Source of the DNA: an uncultured Pelagibacteraceae bacterium
GTDB lineage: Bacteria; Pseudomonadota; Alphaproteobacteria; Pelagibacterales; Pelagibacteraceae
Direction: 5' to 3'
Assembly: GCA_902560185.1 (NCBI GenBank)
Contig: CACEKW010000004.1
Span: 1-55,859 of the forward strand
Length of the DNA: 55,859 nt
Position 1 is the stretch's first letter, and each line of letters opens with the position of its first letter. Below are positions 24,295 through 31,687 of the stretch, in pieces. Made by a program: the position numbers and the translations under genes. The notes under the pieces are model-generated. The model had not been told where the DNA came from and did not search any database. It saw only the letters and a program-made list of their open reading frames with translations.

Positions 24295-25219
24295 AATATT
24301 GTTATCTGCTCCGCGAGGATTTTGTGCCGGTGTTGAACGAGCGATTGAAATTGTTGAAAAATCAATTCAAAAGTATGGTTCTCCAGTATACGTTAGACAT
24401 GAAATAGTACACAATAAATTTGTTGTTGATGACCTAAGAAATAAAGGTGCAATATTTGTGGAGGAGCTTGAAGAAATTGAAGACAAAACAAGACCAGTTA
24501 TTTTTTCTGCACATGGTGTTCCAAAAAAAATTCCACAAGATGCAAAAAATTATAATATGACTTATGTTGATGCAACATGTCCCTTGGTTTCTAAAGTTCA
24601 TAGAGAGGCTGAAAATCTTCATAAGGCTGGATACCATTTAATCTTAATAGGGCATGAAAATCATCCTGAGGTAATTGGAACAATGGGACAACTGCCTAAA
24701 GGGTCTATCGACCTTATCCAAAATGAGGATGAAGCCAATAATTATGATCCAAAAAATTTTGAAAAAATTGCCTATGTTACCCAAACAACCCTATCAGTAG
24801 ATGATACAAAAGAAATAATATCAATACTTAAAAAAAAATTTTCAAATATTAAAGAGCCTGCAAAAGAAGATATTTGTTATGCAACAACTAATAGACAAAT
24901 GGCTGTTAAAAACATTGCAAAAAAGTGTGATCTATTTTTTGTTATTGGTAGTCGAAATTCATCTAACTCAGTAAGACTTGTTGAAGTTGCTAAAAAATCG
25001 GGGTGTGAAAACTCAATACTGATCCACTCACAAAGCGAAATTCCATTCAACTTAATTGAAAATTCAAATGTAATTGGAATTTCATCTGGTGCGTCTGCCC
25101 CTGAAATACTTGTTGAAAATTTCATTAAAGAATTGAAAAATAAATTTACAGTCACTATAGAAGAAGTGGAAATTATAAAAGAAAACGTTGTTTTTCGTGT
25201 TCCAAAAAAATTAAATTAA
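24275..25219 (+). CDS. ispH: 4-hydroxy-3-methylbut-2-enyl diphosphate reductase
   Basis: Last enzyme of the MEP pathway, 314 aa, giving isopentenyl and dimethylallyl diphosphate. The three [4Fe-4S] cysteines are in PRGFCAGVERA (C17), DATCPLV (C102) and DICYATTNRQ (about C201). The 20-base overlap with blh indicates co-transcription, so isoprenoid supply is linked to carotenoid demand. thrB begins immediately after its stop. Confidence 0.97.
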   Translation: MKNKELKILLSAPRGFCAGVERAIEIVEKSIQKYGSPVYVRHEIVHNKFVVDDLRNKGAIFVEELEEIEDKTRPVIFSAHGVPKKIPQDAKNYNMTYVDATCPLVSKVHREAENLHKAGYHLILIGHENHPEVIGTMGQLPKGSIDLIQNEDEANNYDPKNFEKIAYVTQTTLSVDDTKEIISILKKKFSNIKEPAKEDICYATTNRQMAVKNIAKKCDLFFVIGSRNSSNSVRLVEVAKKSGCENSILIHSQSEIPFNLIENSNVIGISSGASAPEILVENFIKELKNKFTVTIEEVEIIKENVVFRVPKKLN

Positions 25220-26185
25220 ATGGCTGTTTACACAAAGATAAATAAGAAAGATATTTCGTCTATTAATAAAAAATTTGAAAATCAAAAATTTTTAAGTTTT
25301 AAAGGTATCAAACAAGGAATTGAAAATACTAATTATTTATTAAAATCGAAAAACAATAAATTTATATTAACTATATTCGAAAAAAGAGTTCAAAAAAAAG
25401 AAATACCTTTTTTTATGAAATTAATGGATCAACTAAATGATCTAAAGATAAGATGTCCAAAACCATTGAAAAATCATGATGGAAAATATCTATTTAAAAT
25501 CAAGAATAAGGTTGCTTGTGTTGTTTCATTTCTTGATGGAAAAGATAAAAAAAATCTCACTTTGAAGAATTGTTATGATATTGGAAAAACTGTTGCTCAA
25601 ATGCACTCATCCTCAAAAAAAATAAAATTGTTTAGAAAAAACTCAATGAATATAAAGAATTTAAATCCATTATTAAAAAGTATTAAATTTAAATCAAAAA
25701 AATTCATTAATTTAGAAAAATTTCTCAAGAGTAATTTTAGAGAAATTAAAAATAAATGGCCAAAAAAATTGCCAAATGGAATAATACATGGTGATCTTTT
25801 TATCGATAATATATTTTTTAAAAAAAATAAGATCTCTGGAATTATTGATTTTTATTTTGCCGCAAATGATTATTTTATGTATGAAATAGCGATATGTATC
25901 AACGCTCTTTGTTTTGATAAAAAAAAATCACAATTTAAATTAAATAAGAAAAAGGTAAAAAATTTAATCAAGGGATATGAGGGTATTAAAAAGATCTCTA
26001 GTATTGAGAAAAAATCATTGAATATTTTATGCCGTGCTGCTGCAATGAGATATTTTCTCACAAGACTTTACGACTATACAAATACTCCAAAAACTGCTTT
26101 GATAAAAATTAAAGATCCAAGAGAATATTATCAAAAACTGATAATTCATAATAATTTAAAAAGCTACAAGGATTATTTAGTTTAA
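25220..26185 (+). CDS. thrB: Homoserine kinase (aminoglycoside phosphotransferase-like ThrB)
   Basis: A 321-aa kinase that phosphorylates homoserine for threonine synthesis. It belongs to the APH-fold type of alphaproteobacteria, not the GHMP type of E. coli. The catalytic loop is IIHGDLFIDNIFF, with IIDFYFA following as the metal-binding Asp region. The partner gene thrC lies beyond the accessory block on the other strand. It overlaps rnhA by one base (TTTAATG). Confidence 0.93.
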   Translation: MAVYTKINKKDISSINKKFENQKFLSFKGIKQGIENTNYLLKSKNNKFILTIFEKRVQKKEIPFFMKLMDQLNDLKIRCPKPLKNHDGKYLFKIKNKVACVVSFLDGKDKKNLTLKNCYDIGKTVAQMHSSSKKIKLFRKNSMNIKNLNPLLKSIKFKSKKFINLEKFLKSNFREIKNKWPKKLPNGIIHGDLFIDNIFFKKNKISGIIDFYFAANDYFMYEIAICINALCFDKKKSQFKLNKKKVKNLIKGYEGIKKISSIEKKSLNILCRAAAMRYFLTRLYDYTNTPKTALIKIKDPREYYQKLIIHNNLKSYKDYLV

Positions 26186-26607
26186 TGATTAAAATTTATA
26201 CCGATGGTTCATGTCTTGGCAATCCTGGTAATGGTGGTTGGGCAGCAATAATATTAAATGACGGAGAAAAAACTGAACTGAAAGGAAGTAAAAAAGATAC
26301 GACAAATAATCAAATGGAATTATTGGCACCTATAGAGGCGCTTAAAAAAATTCCAAAAGGAAGCAAAGTTCAAATTTTTACTGACTCTAAATATGTAAAG
26401 TCTGGAATAACAGAGTGGATACACAATTGGAAAAAAAATGGATGGAAAACTGCAAACAAAAAAGAGGTAAGTAATAAAGCACTTTGGACAGAATTAGATC
26501 TTCTAAATAATGAGTTTGAAATAAGTTGGAACTGGGTAAAAGCCCATTCAAATGATGAATTAAATAATGAAGTAGATTTACTCGCTAAAGATGCAGCCAA
26601 TTTATAG
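26185..26607 (+). CDS. rnhA: Ribonuclease HI
   Basis: The 140-aa enzyme degrades the RNA strand of RNA/DNA hybrids. The active-site acids are in YTDGSCLGNPG (D7), NNQMELLAPIEAL (Glu at about 48), FTDSKYV (Asp at about 70), and the C-terminal NNEVDLLAKDAA (Asp). Length is standard and the 3' end is intact. It is the last core gene before the accessory block, whose left core site starts 15 bases after its stop. Confidence 0.97.
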   Translation: MIKIYTDGSCLGNPGNGGWAAIILNDGEKTELKGSKKDTTNNQMELLAPIEALKKIPKGSKVQIFTDSKYVKSGITEWIHNWKKNGWKTANKKEVSNKALWTELDLLNNEFEISWNWVKAHSNDELNNEVDLLAKDAANL

Positions 26608-26622
26608 TTGGAGCACCTGGCA

Positions 26623-26637
26623 ACAGAACGCCCCTTA
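26623..26637. repeat. Core site A (left end, next to rnhA)
   Basis: ACAGAACGCCCCTTA, identical to core B 4.4 kb away. It is preceded by CA, giving CAACAGAAC, which is shared with core C but not B. The left flank is therefore probably the original chromosomal half-site. It starts 15 bases after the rnhA stop. Confidence 0.7.
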
Positions 26638-26678
26638 TTAAAGGTTTCCCTTATCCATACTCATTTTTCAAAAATAAA

Positions 26679-26722
26679 GTTCAATGAAGGTTCAATGAAG
26701 GTTCAATGAAGATTCAATGAAG
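26679..26722 (+). repeat. Four tandem 11-bp direct repeats, left arm of cassette 1
   Basis: Three copies of GTTCAATGAAG and one ATTCAATGAAG follow one another with an exact 11-bp period, beginning 41 bases after core A. The same word recurs in the same orientation at the right end of the cassette (30911-30977) and was not noticed elsewhere in the window. One helical turn per repeat suggests a protein-binding array. Confidence 0.85.
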
Positions 26723-26744
26723 TTTGAAAACAGTGAAATAACTT

Positions 26745-26918
26745 TTACTTCTTATTTTTTATTTTAAAACCTTGAGACTCAAGTACTTTGATCAAATTTT
26801 TTAACTTTTGCTCTCGAGATGTGCTTGAATCCCCTATTTTTTCAAAAAATATTGGTTTTAAACCCCTATCTTTTTTTGATTTAAAATAGTTTTTTAGTGA
26901 TTGTATTTTTAGTTTCAT
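26745..26918 (-). CDS. Small basic protein, 57 aa, unknown
   Basis: An open frame of 57 codons with a very good ribosome site, AAAGGAG, 5 bases before the ATG. The protein is rich in Lys (MKLKIQSLKNYF start, GFKIKNKK end), with a central SREQKLKNLIKVLESQGF segment that could be helix-turn-helix-like, although I cannot assign a family. It lies 22 bases inside the left repeat array and is divergent from the 110-aa gene. Small basic proteins next to att sites are often excisionases or regulators, and that would be a guess here. Confidence 0.55.
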   Translation of the reverse strand: MKLKIQSLKNYFKSKKDRGLKPIFFEKIGDSSTSREQKLKNLIKVLESQGFKIKNKK

Positions 26919-26942
26919 TTTTCTCCTTTAGCGTTTTGTTTA

Positions 26943-26979
26943 TAGTCCTAGCAAGTAAAGTTTTTTTAAATCAGGACTA
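26943..26979. promoter_or_regulatory. Inverted repeat in the divergent promoter region of cassette 1
   Basis: TAGTCCT (26943-26949) and AGGACTA (26973-26979) are perfect inverted 7-mers 30 bases apart, about three helical turns. They lie between the divergent 57-aa and 110-aa genes. The layout suits an operator for a dimeric regulator. A hairpin with a 23-nt loop is the alternative. Confidence 0.4.
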
Positions 26980-27074
26980 ATTAAATACTAACAAATCTAC
27001 AAATTTTTGCCACTATTATTTAATAATATAAAAATTGTTAAAGTTAATTTTCAAAACTTTAATAACTCCAAAAT

Positions 27075-27407
27075 ATGCAACAACAAGAACTATTTGATTT
27101 CAGGAGAGATATTCTCTTTGAAAGAGATAATCAAATCGCTCGTTTTTATGATGTCCTTAGTGAAACTGAAGACACAATAAGTTATGCTGAACATATAGAT
27201 CCTAAAAAAAAATTCTCTATATGTGGTATGGATTATGAAGAGTATGTTGATGTTAAAAAGAAATACTTAAAGGGTTTGACTTATGATCAAATACTCAACT
27301 ACTTAAAAAAATTTAAGAAAGAAGAAAGATTAGATAAATATAAAATCTTACTTAAATTTAGAAACATACCTTTTGATGCTGATTTATTCACTTGGAATAG
27401 CGATTAA
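27075..27407 (+). CDS. Hypothetical protein, 110 aa
   Basis: I do not recognise this protein. It is charged and predicted mostly helical, has no signal peptide or membrane segment, and has one cysteine in FSICGMDYEEY. The C-terminal part (GLTYDQILNYLKKFKKEERLD) could be a helical bundle. No clear ribosome site precedes the ATG. It sits 70 bases upstream of the nuclease on the same strand, in a position where restriction systems often carry a controller or accessory protein, but no helix-turn-helix is evident. Confidence 0.6.
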   Translation: MQQQELFDFRRDILFERDNQIARFYDVLSETEDTISYAEHIDPKKKFSICGMDYEEYVDVKKKYLKGLTYDQILNYLKKFKKEERLDKYKILLKFRNIPFDADLFTWNSD

Positions 27408-27477
27408 TTAAATTTAGACCGTAATACTCTAATTTGCGTGTATTTAGGTCTTCTGCTAAAATTTTGGTAAATTTGTT

Positions 27478-28476
27478 ATGAAATTTACTGAAATAGATAA
27501 AAATAAATTTTTTTTACAAATAGAAAAACTAAAGTCTGTACAAGCAGAATTTTTAGAAAAATACAATGTTGATGATATTTTAAGTAATAGCAAAATATTT
27601 GAAATTTTAATTGCTAATGAATTATCACACATACTTATACCTGGTCATTCAGGTTCGAGGGATGCTAAAGATAATAAAGACAATGTTTATGAATATAAAC
27701 ATTTTAAAGAAACAAGTTCTAACCATTCTTGGACTTTTAATGATTTTAGCGACACTACAATAAAAAAACTAATTGACACTAAATCAATAATATTTGCTCA
27801 TATTGATGATACTCTAAGTATCTCAAATAAGTTTATATTAGATTGGTATTATGAAGTCAGTGGAAAAACAATGTCAATTTATTTAACTGAAAAAGTTAAA
27901 AATATAAAAAATACAAGAAAAATGATAAATGTGAGTCCAAACCAAATTGAAAAAAGTTTAAACATTTTTAAAATTAATTTAAAAAATGAAAATATAAATG
28001 GATCTTACTATAAAGATTTAGAAAAAATATATGATATAATTAAAGAATTAGAAAATATTTCCAATGTGAAAAATATATTAACTTCAAATAAAATATGGGA
28101 AGTTATTACATCAGTACATTTGAATCATAATGTAAACTCCGAGCAAGGTGGTAGGAAAGGGTCTCATGATGCCTATGACAAAACAGGGAACCAATATGAA
28201 TATAAAATATCAAAAACAAAGAGTTGGAATTTTCAAGATATAAGCGAAAATGTTCTTAATAAATATCAAAACATTAAATATTTTATTTTAGCAGTCAAAG
28301 ATCCATTAAATATTTCTGTAAAAAAGATTTTTTTAGTTAACAAAGGTCTTATAGAAAGAATAAGAGAAAAACTTAATAAAAAAATAAGTAAAAAAGGTTC
28401 ATTAAGAAGATTGCAGGTAAGTGCATCTTTTAGTGATATTAAAAAGTTTATAGTCAAAGAAATGGAAATTAATTAA
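27478..28476 (+). CDS. Type II-like restriction endonuclease with two PD-(D/E)xK halves
   Basis: The 332-aa protein contains two copies of a nuclease core. Half 1 has G59-S-R-D62-A-K-D followed by Y71-E-Y-K74. Half 2 has G228-S-H-D231-A-Y-D followed by Y240-E-Y-K243. Ten of 16 aligned positions match across this stretch. Upstream helices (SKIFEILIANEL and NKIWEVITSVHL) and downstream W-x-F-x-D segments (W85, W250) also repeat at an offset of about 166. Both halves keep the Asp, Glu and Lys expected for metal-dependent cleavage. It overlaps the convergent methyltransferase by 4 bases, which supports a restriction role. Its target is unknown. Confidence 0.75.
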   Translation: MKFTEIDKNKFFLQIEKLKSVQAEFLEKYNVDDILSNSKIFEILIANELSHILIPGHSGSRDAKDNKDNVYEYKHFKETSSNHSWTFNDFSDTTIKKLIDTKSIIFAHIDDTLSISNKFILDWYYEVSGKTMSIYLTEKVKNIKNTRKMINVSPNQIEKSLNIFKINLKNENINGSYYKDLEKIYDIIKELENISNVKNILTSNKIWEVITSVHLNHNVNSEQGGRKGSHDAYDKTGNQYEYKISKTKSWNFQDISENVLNKYQNIKYFILAVKDPLNISVKKIFLVNKGLIERIREKLNKKISKKGSLRRLQVSASFSDIKKFIVKEMEIN

Positions 28477-29258
28477 ATTTCTCTCAATCTCTTTTTTGAT
28501 AGTTTAAAATATTCTTTGTTTTTTTCTACTGCATAAAAAAATCTACCATTTTTTTTTGCTGAAACTGCTGTCGTTCCAGATCCACAAAAAGGATCTAAAA
28601 TTATATCGTTCTTTTTTGTGCAACCTATTATTAATCTATCTAATAATTCTAACGGTTTTTGAGAAGGGTGCTTACCAAATTTTTTTTCTTTTACTGAAGT
28701 CATTGGAATGTCCCACATATTTCTCATTTGTTTTTTATTTTCTGTTAACATTTTCATCTCTTTATAATTAAATACCCAATTCTTTGCTTTTTTTCTGTTG
28801 TTATTTACAAACCAAATCATCTGCTCTGTGCTTTCACATAACATTCTTTGTGTAATATTTGGAAAAGCATTTCTTTTATACCAAATGATTGAATTAATTA
28901 TTCTAAGTTTTAGACTATCAATAATAAAACCTAATTTATAAATATTATGATAGGTTCCAAATATAATTATATTTCCATTATCTTTTGTAACTCTGCAAAC
29001 CTCTTTTATAAAATCTTTGCAAAACTCAAAATATTCATCATCATTAAAAACGTCCCACTCTTCATTAATTTTAAAAAATTTTTTATTTTTTTTCCAAGTT
29101 TCATTTGATTTATACCAACCAATTTCTTTTTTATTTTCATAATTCGAAATATTATATGGTGGATCAGTTATACAATGATCAAAAATGTTGTCTGGTAATT
29201 TTTTTAAATGAGATAAACAATCTTCATTAATTAAAATATTTTTAATTTTGTTCTTCAT
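28473..29258 (-). CDS. DNA methyltransferase, beta class (adenine-N6 or cytosine-N4)
   Basis: The 261-aa enzyme has the catalytic motif first (TDPPYNISNY, with DPPY at 32-35) and the S-adenosylmethionine motif near the C-terminus (DPFCGSGTT, about 222), plus HPSQKP before it. This order is that of MboII/CcrM-type enzymes. DPPY favours adenine. It lacks the extra C-terminal domain of CcrM, so it is a different specificity. It follows the larger methyltransferase by 5 bases, presumably in one operon, and converges on the nuclease gene. Confidence 0.88.
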   Translation of the reverse strand: MKNKIKNILINEDCLSHLKKLPDNIFDHCITDPPYNISNYENKKEIGWYKSNETWKKNKKFFKINEEWDVFNDDEYFEFCKDFIKEVCRVTKDNGNIIIFGTYHNIYKLGFIIDSLKLRIINSIIWYKRNAFPNITQRMLCESTEQMIWFVNNNRKKAKNWVFNYKEMKMLTENKKQMRNMWDIPMTSVKEKKFGKHPSQKPLELLDRLIIGCTKKNDIILDPFCGSGTTAVSAKKNGRFFYAVEKNKEYFKLSKKRLREI

Positions 29259-29263
29259 ATTGA

Positions 29264-30886
29264 CTACCTGAAAATAGGGAATTCCTCTTTAAGGATTTCA
29301 ACTATAATTTTAGAATTATTAATCTTATATAGTAAATTCTTTTCAAAAAGTACTTTTATTAGACCATTATCATACAACTCCCCTAATGAAGGTTTCTTGT
29401 TTAATTCTAGATAATTTTGAACAAAATTTTTAACTTCTTTTTTTATTTCTTCTTTATCAACCTTAATTTTTTTATCTAATAAATTTATATCTATTTTTTT
29501 TTCATTATTATCATTTTTGCTAAAAAAAAATAGACAATCCCCTGTAACTGTTGTGTCTGGTGTAGTATTTTGTTTATAGGTATATTTGCTTTTACCTACA
29601 TGAAGCGATCTGATAAAATTAAATCCAGCATTTTTCATTATACATAAGAAGTAATAAATATTTATAGGTTTGCTATCTTTAAAAAATACAATTGCTAAAG
29701 CATTTGATTTAAGTTTTTTATTAATTAGAGTAAATGCATCTGTTAAACTATCTAAATAGTCTTTTAAATTTTTTTTATTTACCAATCTATTTGAAACTAC
29801 TATTTCATCTTTAAAATTAGTTTTAAAATTACAAAAATATTCCCAAACTTTTAAATATTCTGAGTATGCTACTTGATCATAGTAAGGAGGATCTGTTATC
29901 AATATATCTATACTTTGATCAGGTATATCTTTATTTGTAATCTTTTGTATGGGTTTATTTAGAATATATATATTTTTTCCTGCTTTTGATAATTCACCAA
30001 AATTTTTTGTTTTGATTAAACTTAAATTATTTTTGTCTTTATTTTTTATTAATTCTTCAATTTTTTTGTGAATTAAATTTAGTATATTTCTTTCAACAAT
30101 ATTCTTTTTTGGTACCCAATAAGGAAATTGAGATTGTGATTTTGTGTCTGTTAATCTACATAAGTGCAAAATTGATGCCAGTATTGTCATCATAATTCTA
30201 TTATTTTTAAATTTTTTACTAAATTCAAATAAAACAAAAAAGTTTATTGGATTAAATATTGCAGATAATTTCATGTTTTTTTTAACTGCAATTCTAGAGT
30301 TATGAATTAATTTTAAGTCAATATTTTTGATTTTATTTTTGCAATAGTTAAGATTTTCAAAGTATATTTTATTATTTTTTGAAAATTTTTTTTGATTATT
30401 TCTTTTTAACAAAAAAGATTTAATTCCATTTTCTAAATGAAATTCTTTAATATTAATTTCATTATCTTTTACGCAATCAAATATTATTTTTTTTAATTGA
30501 ATTTTTTCATCATAAATTGGACTATAATATTCATAAAATTTTTTGAAATCTTTATAAAAACTTATAAAATCTTTTTTAATATTTTGAAGTTCACCTTTGG
30601 AAAAGTTTTTTATATTAAAATCAATAAAAGATAATGGCATTTCATTTATTTCTGAACCAACAAATTTATAATCTGTTTTACTTGCATCAATGCTAAATAA
30701 AATTGGAGCAGAACCTAAAAATGGGTCAAAAATTGTTTGGTTTTTTTCAACGAAATGATCAAGAATGCTAGATATTACTATCGGATTTTTTTTTGACCAA
30801 TAAAAAGATATTATATCTTTTTTTAAAACACTTTGATTTTCTATTTTAAAATTTTTAATCTTTTTATTTAAAATTGCATATTTCAT
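29264..30886 (-). CDS. Large DNA methyltransferase, AdoMet motif first (COG1743-like)
   Basis: A 540-aa protein from the ATG at 30886, with motif I FDPFLGSAPILF (about 53-64) before the catalytic motif TDPPYYDQVAYSEYL (about 330), the reverse order of its neighbour. The DPPYYD-x-x-x-Y pattern recalls adenine methylases of the COG1743/DUF1156 type. The usual GSGT of motif I is GSAP here. About 270 residues between the motifs may form the target-recognition region. The open frame extends to a TTG at 30916, but that start lies inside an 11-bp repeat, so I prefer the ATG. Two methyltransferases with one nuclease suggest an asymmetric target. Confidence 0.75.
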   Translation of the reverse strand: MKYAILNKKIKNFKIENQSVLKKDIISFYWSKKNPIVISSILDHFVEKNQTIFDPFLGSAPILFSIDASKTDYKFVGSEINEMPLSFIDFNIKNFSKGELQNIKKDFISFYKDFKKFYEYYSPIYDEKIQLKKIIFDCVKDNEINIKEFHLENGIKSFLLKRNNQKKFSKNNKIYFENLNYCKNKIKNIDLKLIHNSRIAVKKNMKLSAIFNPINFFVLFEFSKKFKNNRIMMTILASILHLCRLTDTKSQSQFPYWVPKKNIVERNILNLIHKKIEELIKNKDKNNLSLIKTKNFGELSKAGKNIYILNKPIQKITNKDIPDQSIDILITDPPYYDQVAYSEYLKVWEYFCNFKTNFKDEIVVSNRLVNKKNLKDYLDSLTDAFTLINKKLKSNALAIVFFKDSKPINIYYFLCIMKNAGFNFIRSLHVGKSKYTYKQNTTPDTTVTGDCLFFFSKNDNNEKKIDINLLDKKIKVDKEEIKKEVKNFVQNYLELNKKPSLGELYDNGLIKVLFEKNLLYKINNSKIIVEILKEEFPIFR

Positions 30887-30910
30887 ATCTAAATTCGAAT
30901 TTACCCCAAT

Positions 30911-30977
30911 TCTCAATGAAGTCTAGAAACAGGGTTTTTGAAAAAAGGTCAAACTTTCAATGAAGTCTTCAATGAAG
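30911..30977 (+). repeat. Three 11-bp direct repeats, right arm of cassette 1
   Basis: TCTCAATGAAG (30911-30921), TTTCAATGAAG (30955-30965) and CTTCAATGAAG (30967-30977) share the TCAATGAAG word of the left arm and its orientation. The last two are phased at 12 bp. Exactly 47 bases separate the last repeat from core B, the same distance as at the right end of cassette 2. Confidence 0.8.
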
Positions 30978-31024
30978 TATTCCAATAACCTAGGTATTTT
31001 GGTATGATTTGGTTCTCGGGGGAC

Positions 31025-31039
31025 ACAGAACGCCCCTTA
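31025..31039. repeat. Core site B (junction between cassettes)
   Basis: ACAGAACGCCCCTTA is identical to core A. Its left flank (GATTTGG, then a TC-G-rich run) matches the flank of core C instead. A hybrid of this kind is expected at the join of two tandem integrations. The left flank GGGGG and right CCCC make an imperfect dyad around ACAGAAC. Confidence 0.7.
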
Positions 31040-31085
31040 AATAATATATTATCTTTCTCTATCAACGATAATTATTTTTAAAAAG

Positions 31086-31118
31086 ACTATGTACCTACTA
31101 TGTACTGACTATTTACCA
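31086..31118 (+). repeat. Three tandem 11-bp repeats, left arm of cassette 2
   Basis: ACTATGTACCT (31086-31096), ACTATGTACTG (31097-31107) and ACTATTTACCA (31108-31118) run head to tail with an exact 11-bp period, starting 46 bases after core B. The word differs from that of cassette 1 but occupies the same position. Confidence 0.8.
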
Positions 31119-31137
31119 TACCTTCAAAACTCAAAAT

Positions 31138-31554
31138 TTACTTTTTTTTAAAATATTCTTTTATGTCTTTTTGAAACAATAGATAAATACAAGAAATCTG
31201 TAATAAAGTATTTAAAATTAAAATAGATCTTACTGTCAATTCATTAAATCCTATTTCTGGTATAGGTCCATAAGGAGCAGCAAAACTTACATTTATTGCG
31301 TGGATTAAATCTAACAAACCAATCAAATTCCAAGACAGCAAAAGACCCCATAGTATAGTGCTTGGTTTTTTTATAATGTGGTAAACTAAAAATAAAGCAG
31401 TTATCCCAATAAAAAAGTCGCCCACAAAAGGAACTATCCATTCGGATGGTGCCGAACGCTCATTTTCAGTAAAGATCCAAAACAAAAACAAACCTGACCC
31501 AACTGCTCTGAATGACATCCATCCAGTTACAAAAATAATCCAATTTAATTTCAC
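31138..31554 (-). CDS. Small integral membrane protein, unknown function
   Basis: A 138-aa protein with about four predicted membrane helices (roughly 5-27, 39-60, 66-87, 108-126) and a basic C-terminus (KEYFKKK). The start is GTG at 31554, because no in-frame ATG lies upstream and the next Met would cut into helix 1. No catalytic motif is visible. It is the only gene of cassette 2. Nothing in the sequence says what it does. Confidence 0.6.
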   Translation of the reverse strand: MKLNWIIFVTGWMSFRAVGSGLFLFWIFTENERSAPSEWIVPFVGDFFIGITALFLVYHIIKKPSTILWGLLLSWNLIGLLDLIHAINVSFAAPYGPIPEIGFNELTVRSILILNTLLQISCIYLLFQKDIKEYFKKK

Positions 31555-31617
31555 TTGAGAATTACATATCAGAAAAAAACCTCAATTACAAAGTCATCAC
31601 AAAGAAATCGTAGATTA

Positions 31618-31640
31618 ACTATGTACCCTACTATGTACCT
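31618..31640 (+). repeat. Two 11/12-bp repeats, right arm of cassette 2
   Basis: ACTATGTACCCT (31618-31629) and ACTATGTACCT (31630-31640) repeat the left-arm word in the same orientation, phased at 12 bp. The gap to core C is 47 bases (31641-31687). Confidence 0.8.
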
Positions 31641-31687
31641 TTCAAAAAAAGTCATATATTATGTCATGTATTGATTTGGGTCGGACA

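Larger units (their letters stand above)
26623..31039. mobile_element. Putative integrated cassette 1 (restriction-modification), integrase-less
   Basis: The segment is bounded by identical 15-bp cores (26623-26637 and 31025-31039). Direct 11-bp TTCAATGAAG-type repeats lie inside both ends. It carries a 57-aa basic protein, a 110-aa unknown protein, a two-half nuclease and two DNA methyltransferases. No integrase or transposase is present, so mobility would need an enzyme supplied in trans. The core-plus-arm geometry is what tyrosine recombinase attL/attR pairs show, and this is inference from layout. Coordinates include both cores. Confidence 0.6.

Noticed and set aside
26608-26640. tmRNA or tRNA fragment as the integration target
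   Set aside because: No T-arm, acceptor pairing or CCA end can be formed around the core. The flanking DNA is simply the gap after rnhA.
26679-26722. Tandem 11-bp repeats as a CRISPR array
   Set aside because: The repeats are too short, run head to tail with no spacers, and no cas gene is present.
27416-27451. AGACC/GGTCT pair as an operator on its own
   Set aside because: The arms are only 5 bp, so chance is likely. It is mentioned only alongside the longer 7-bp pair.
30887-30916. TTG start for the large methyltransferase at 30916
   Set aside because: It lies inside an 11-bp repeat copy and adds ten residues without family support. The ATG at 30886 is preferred.
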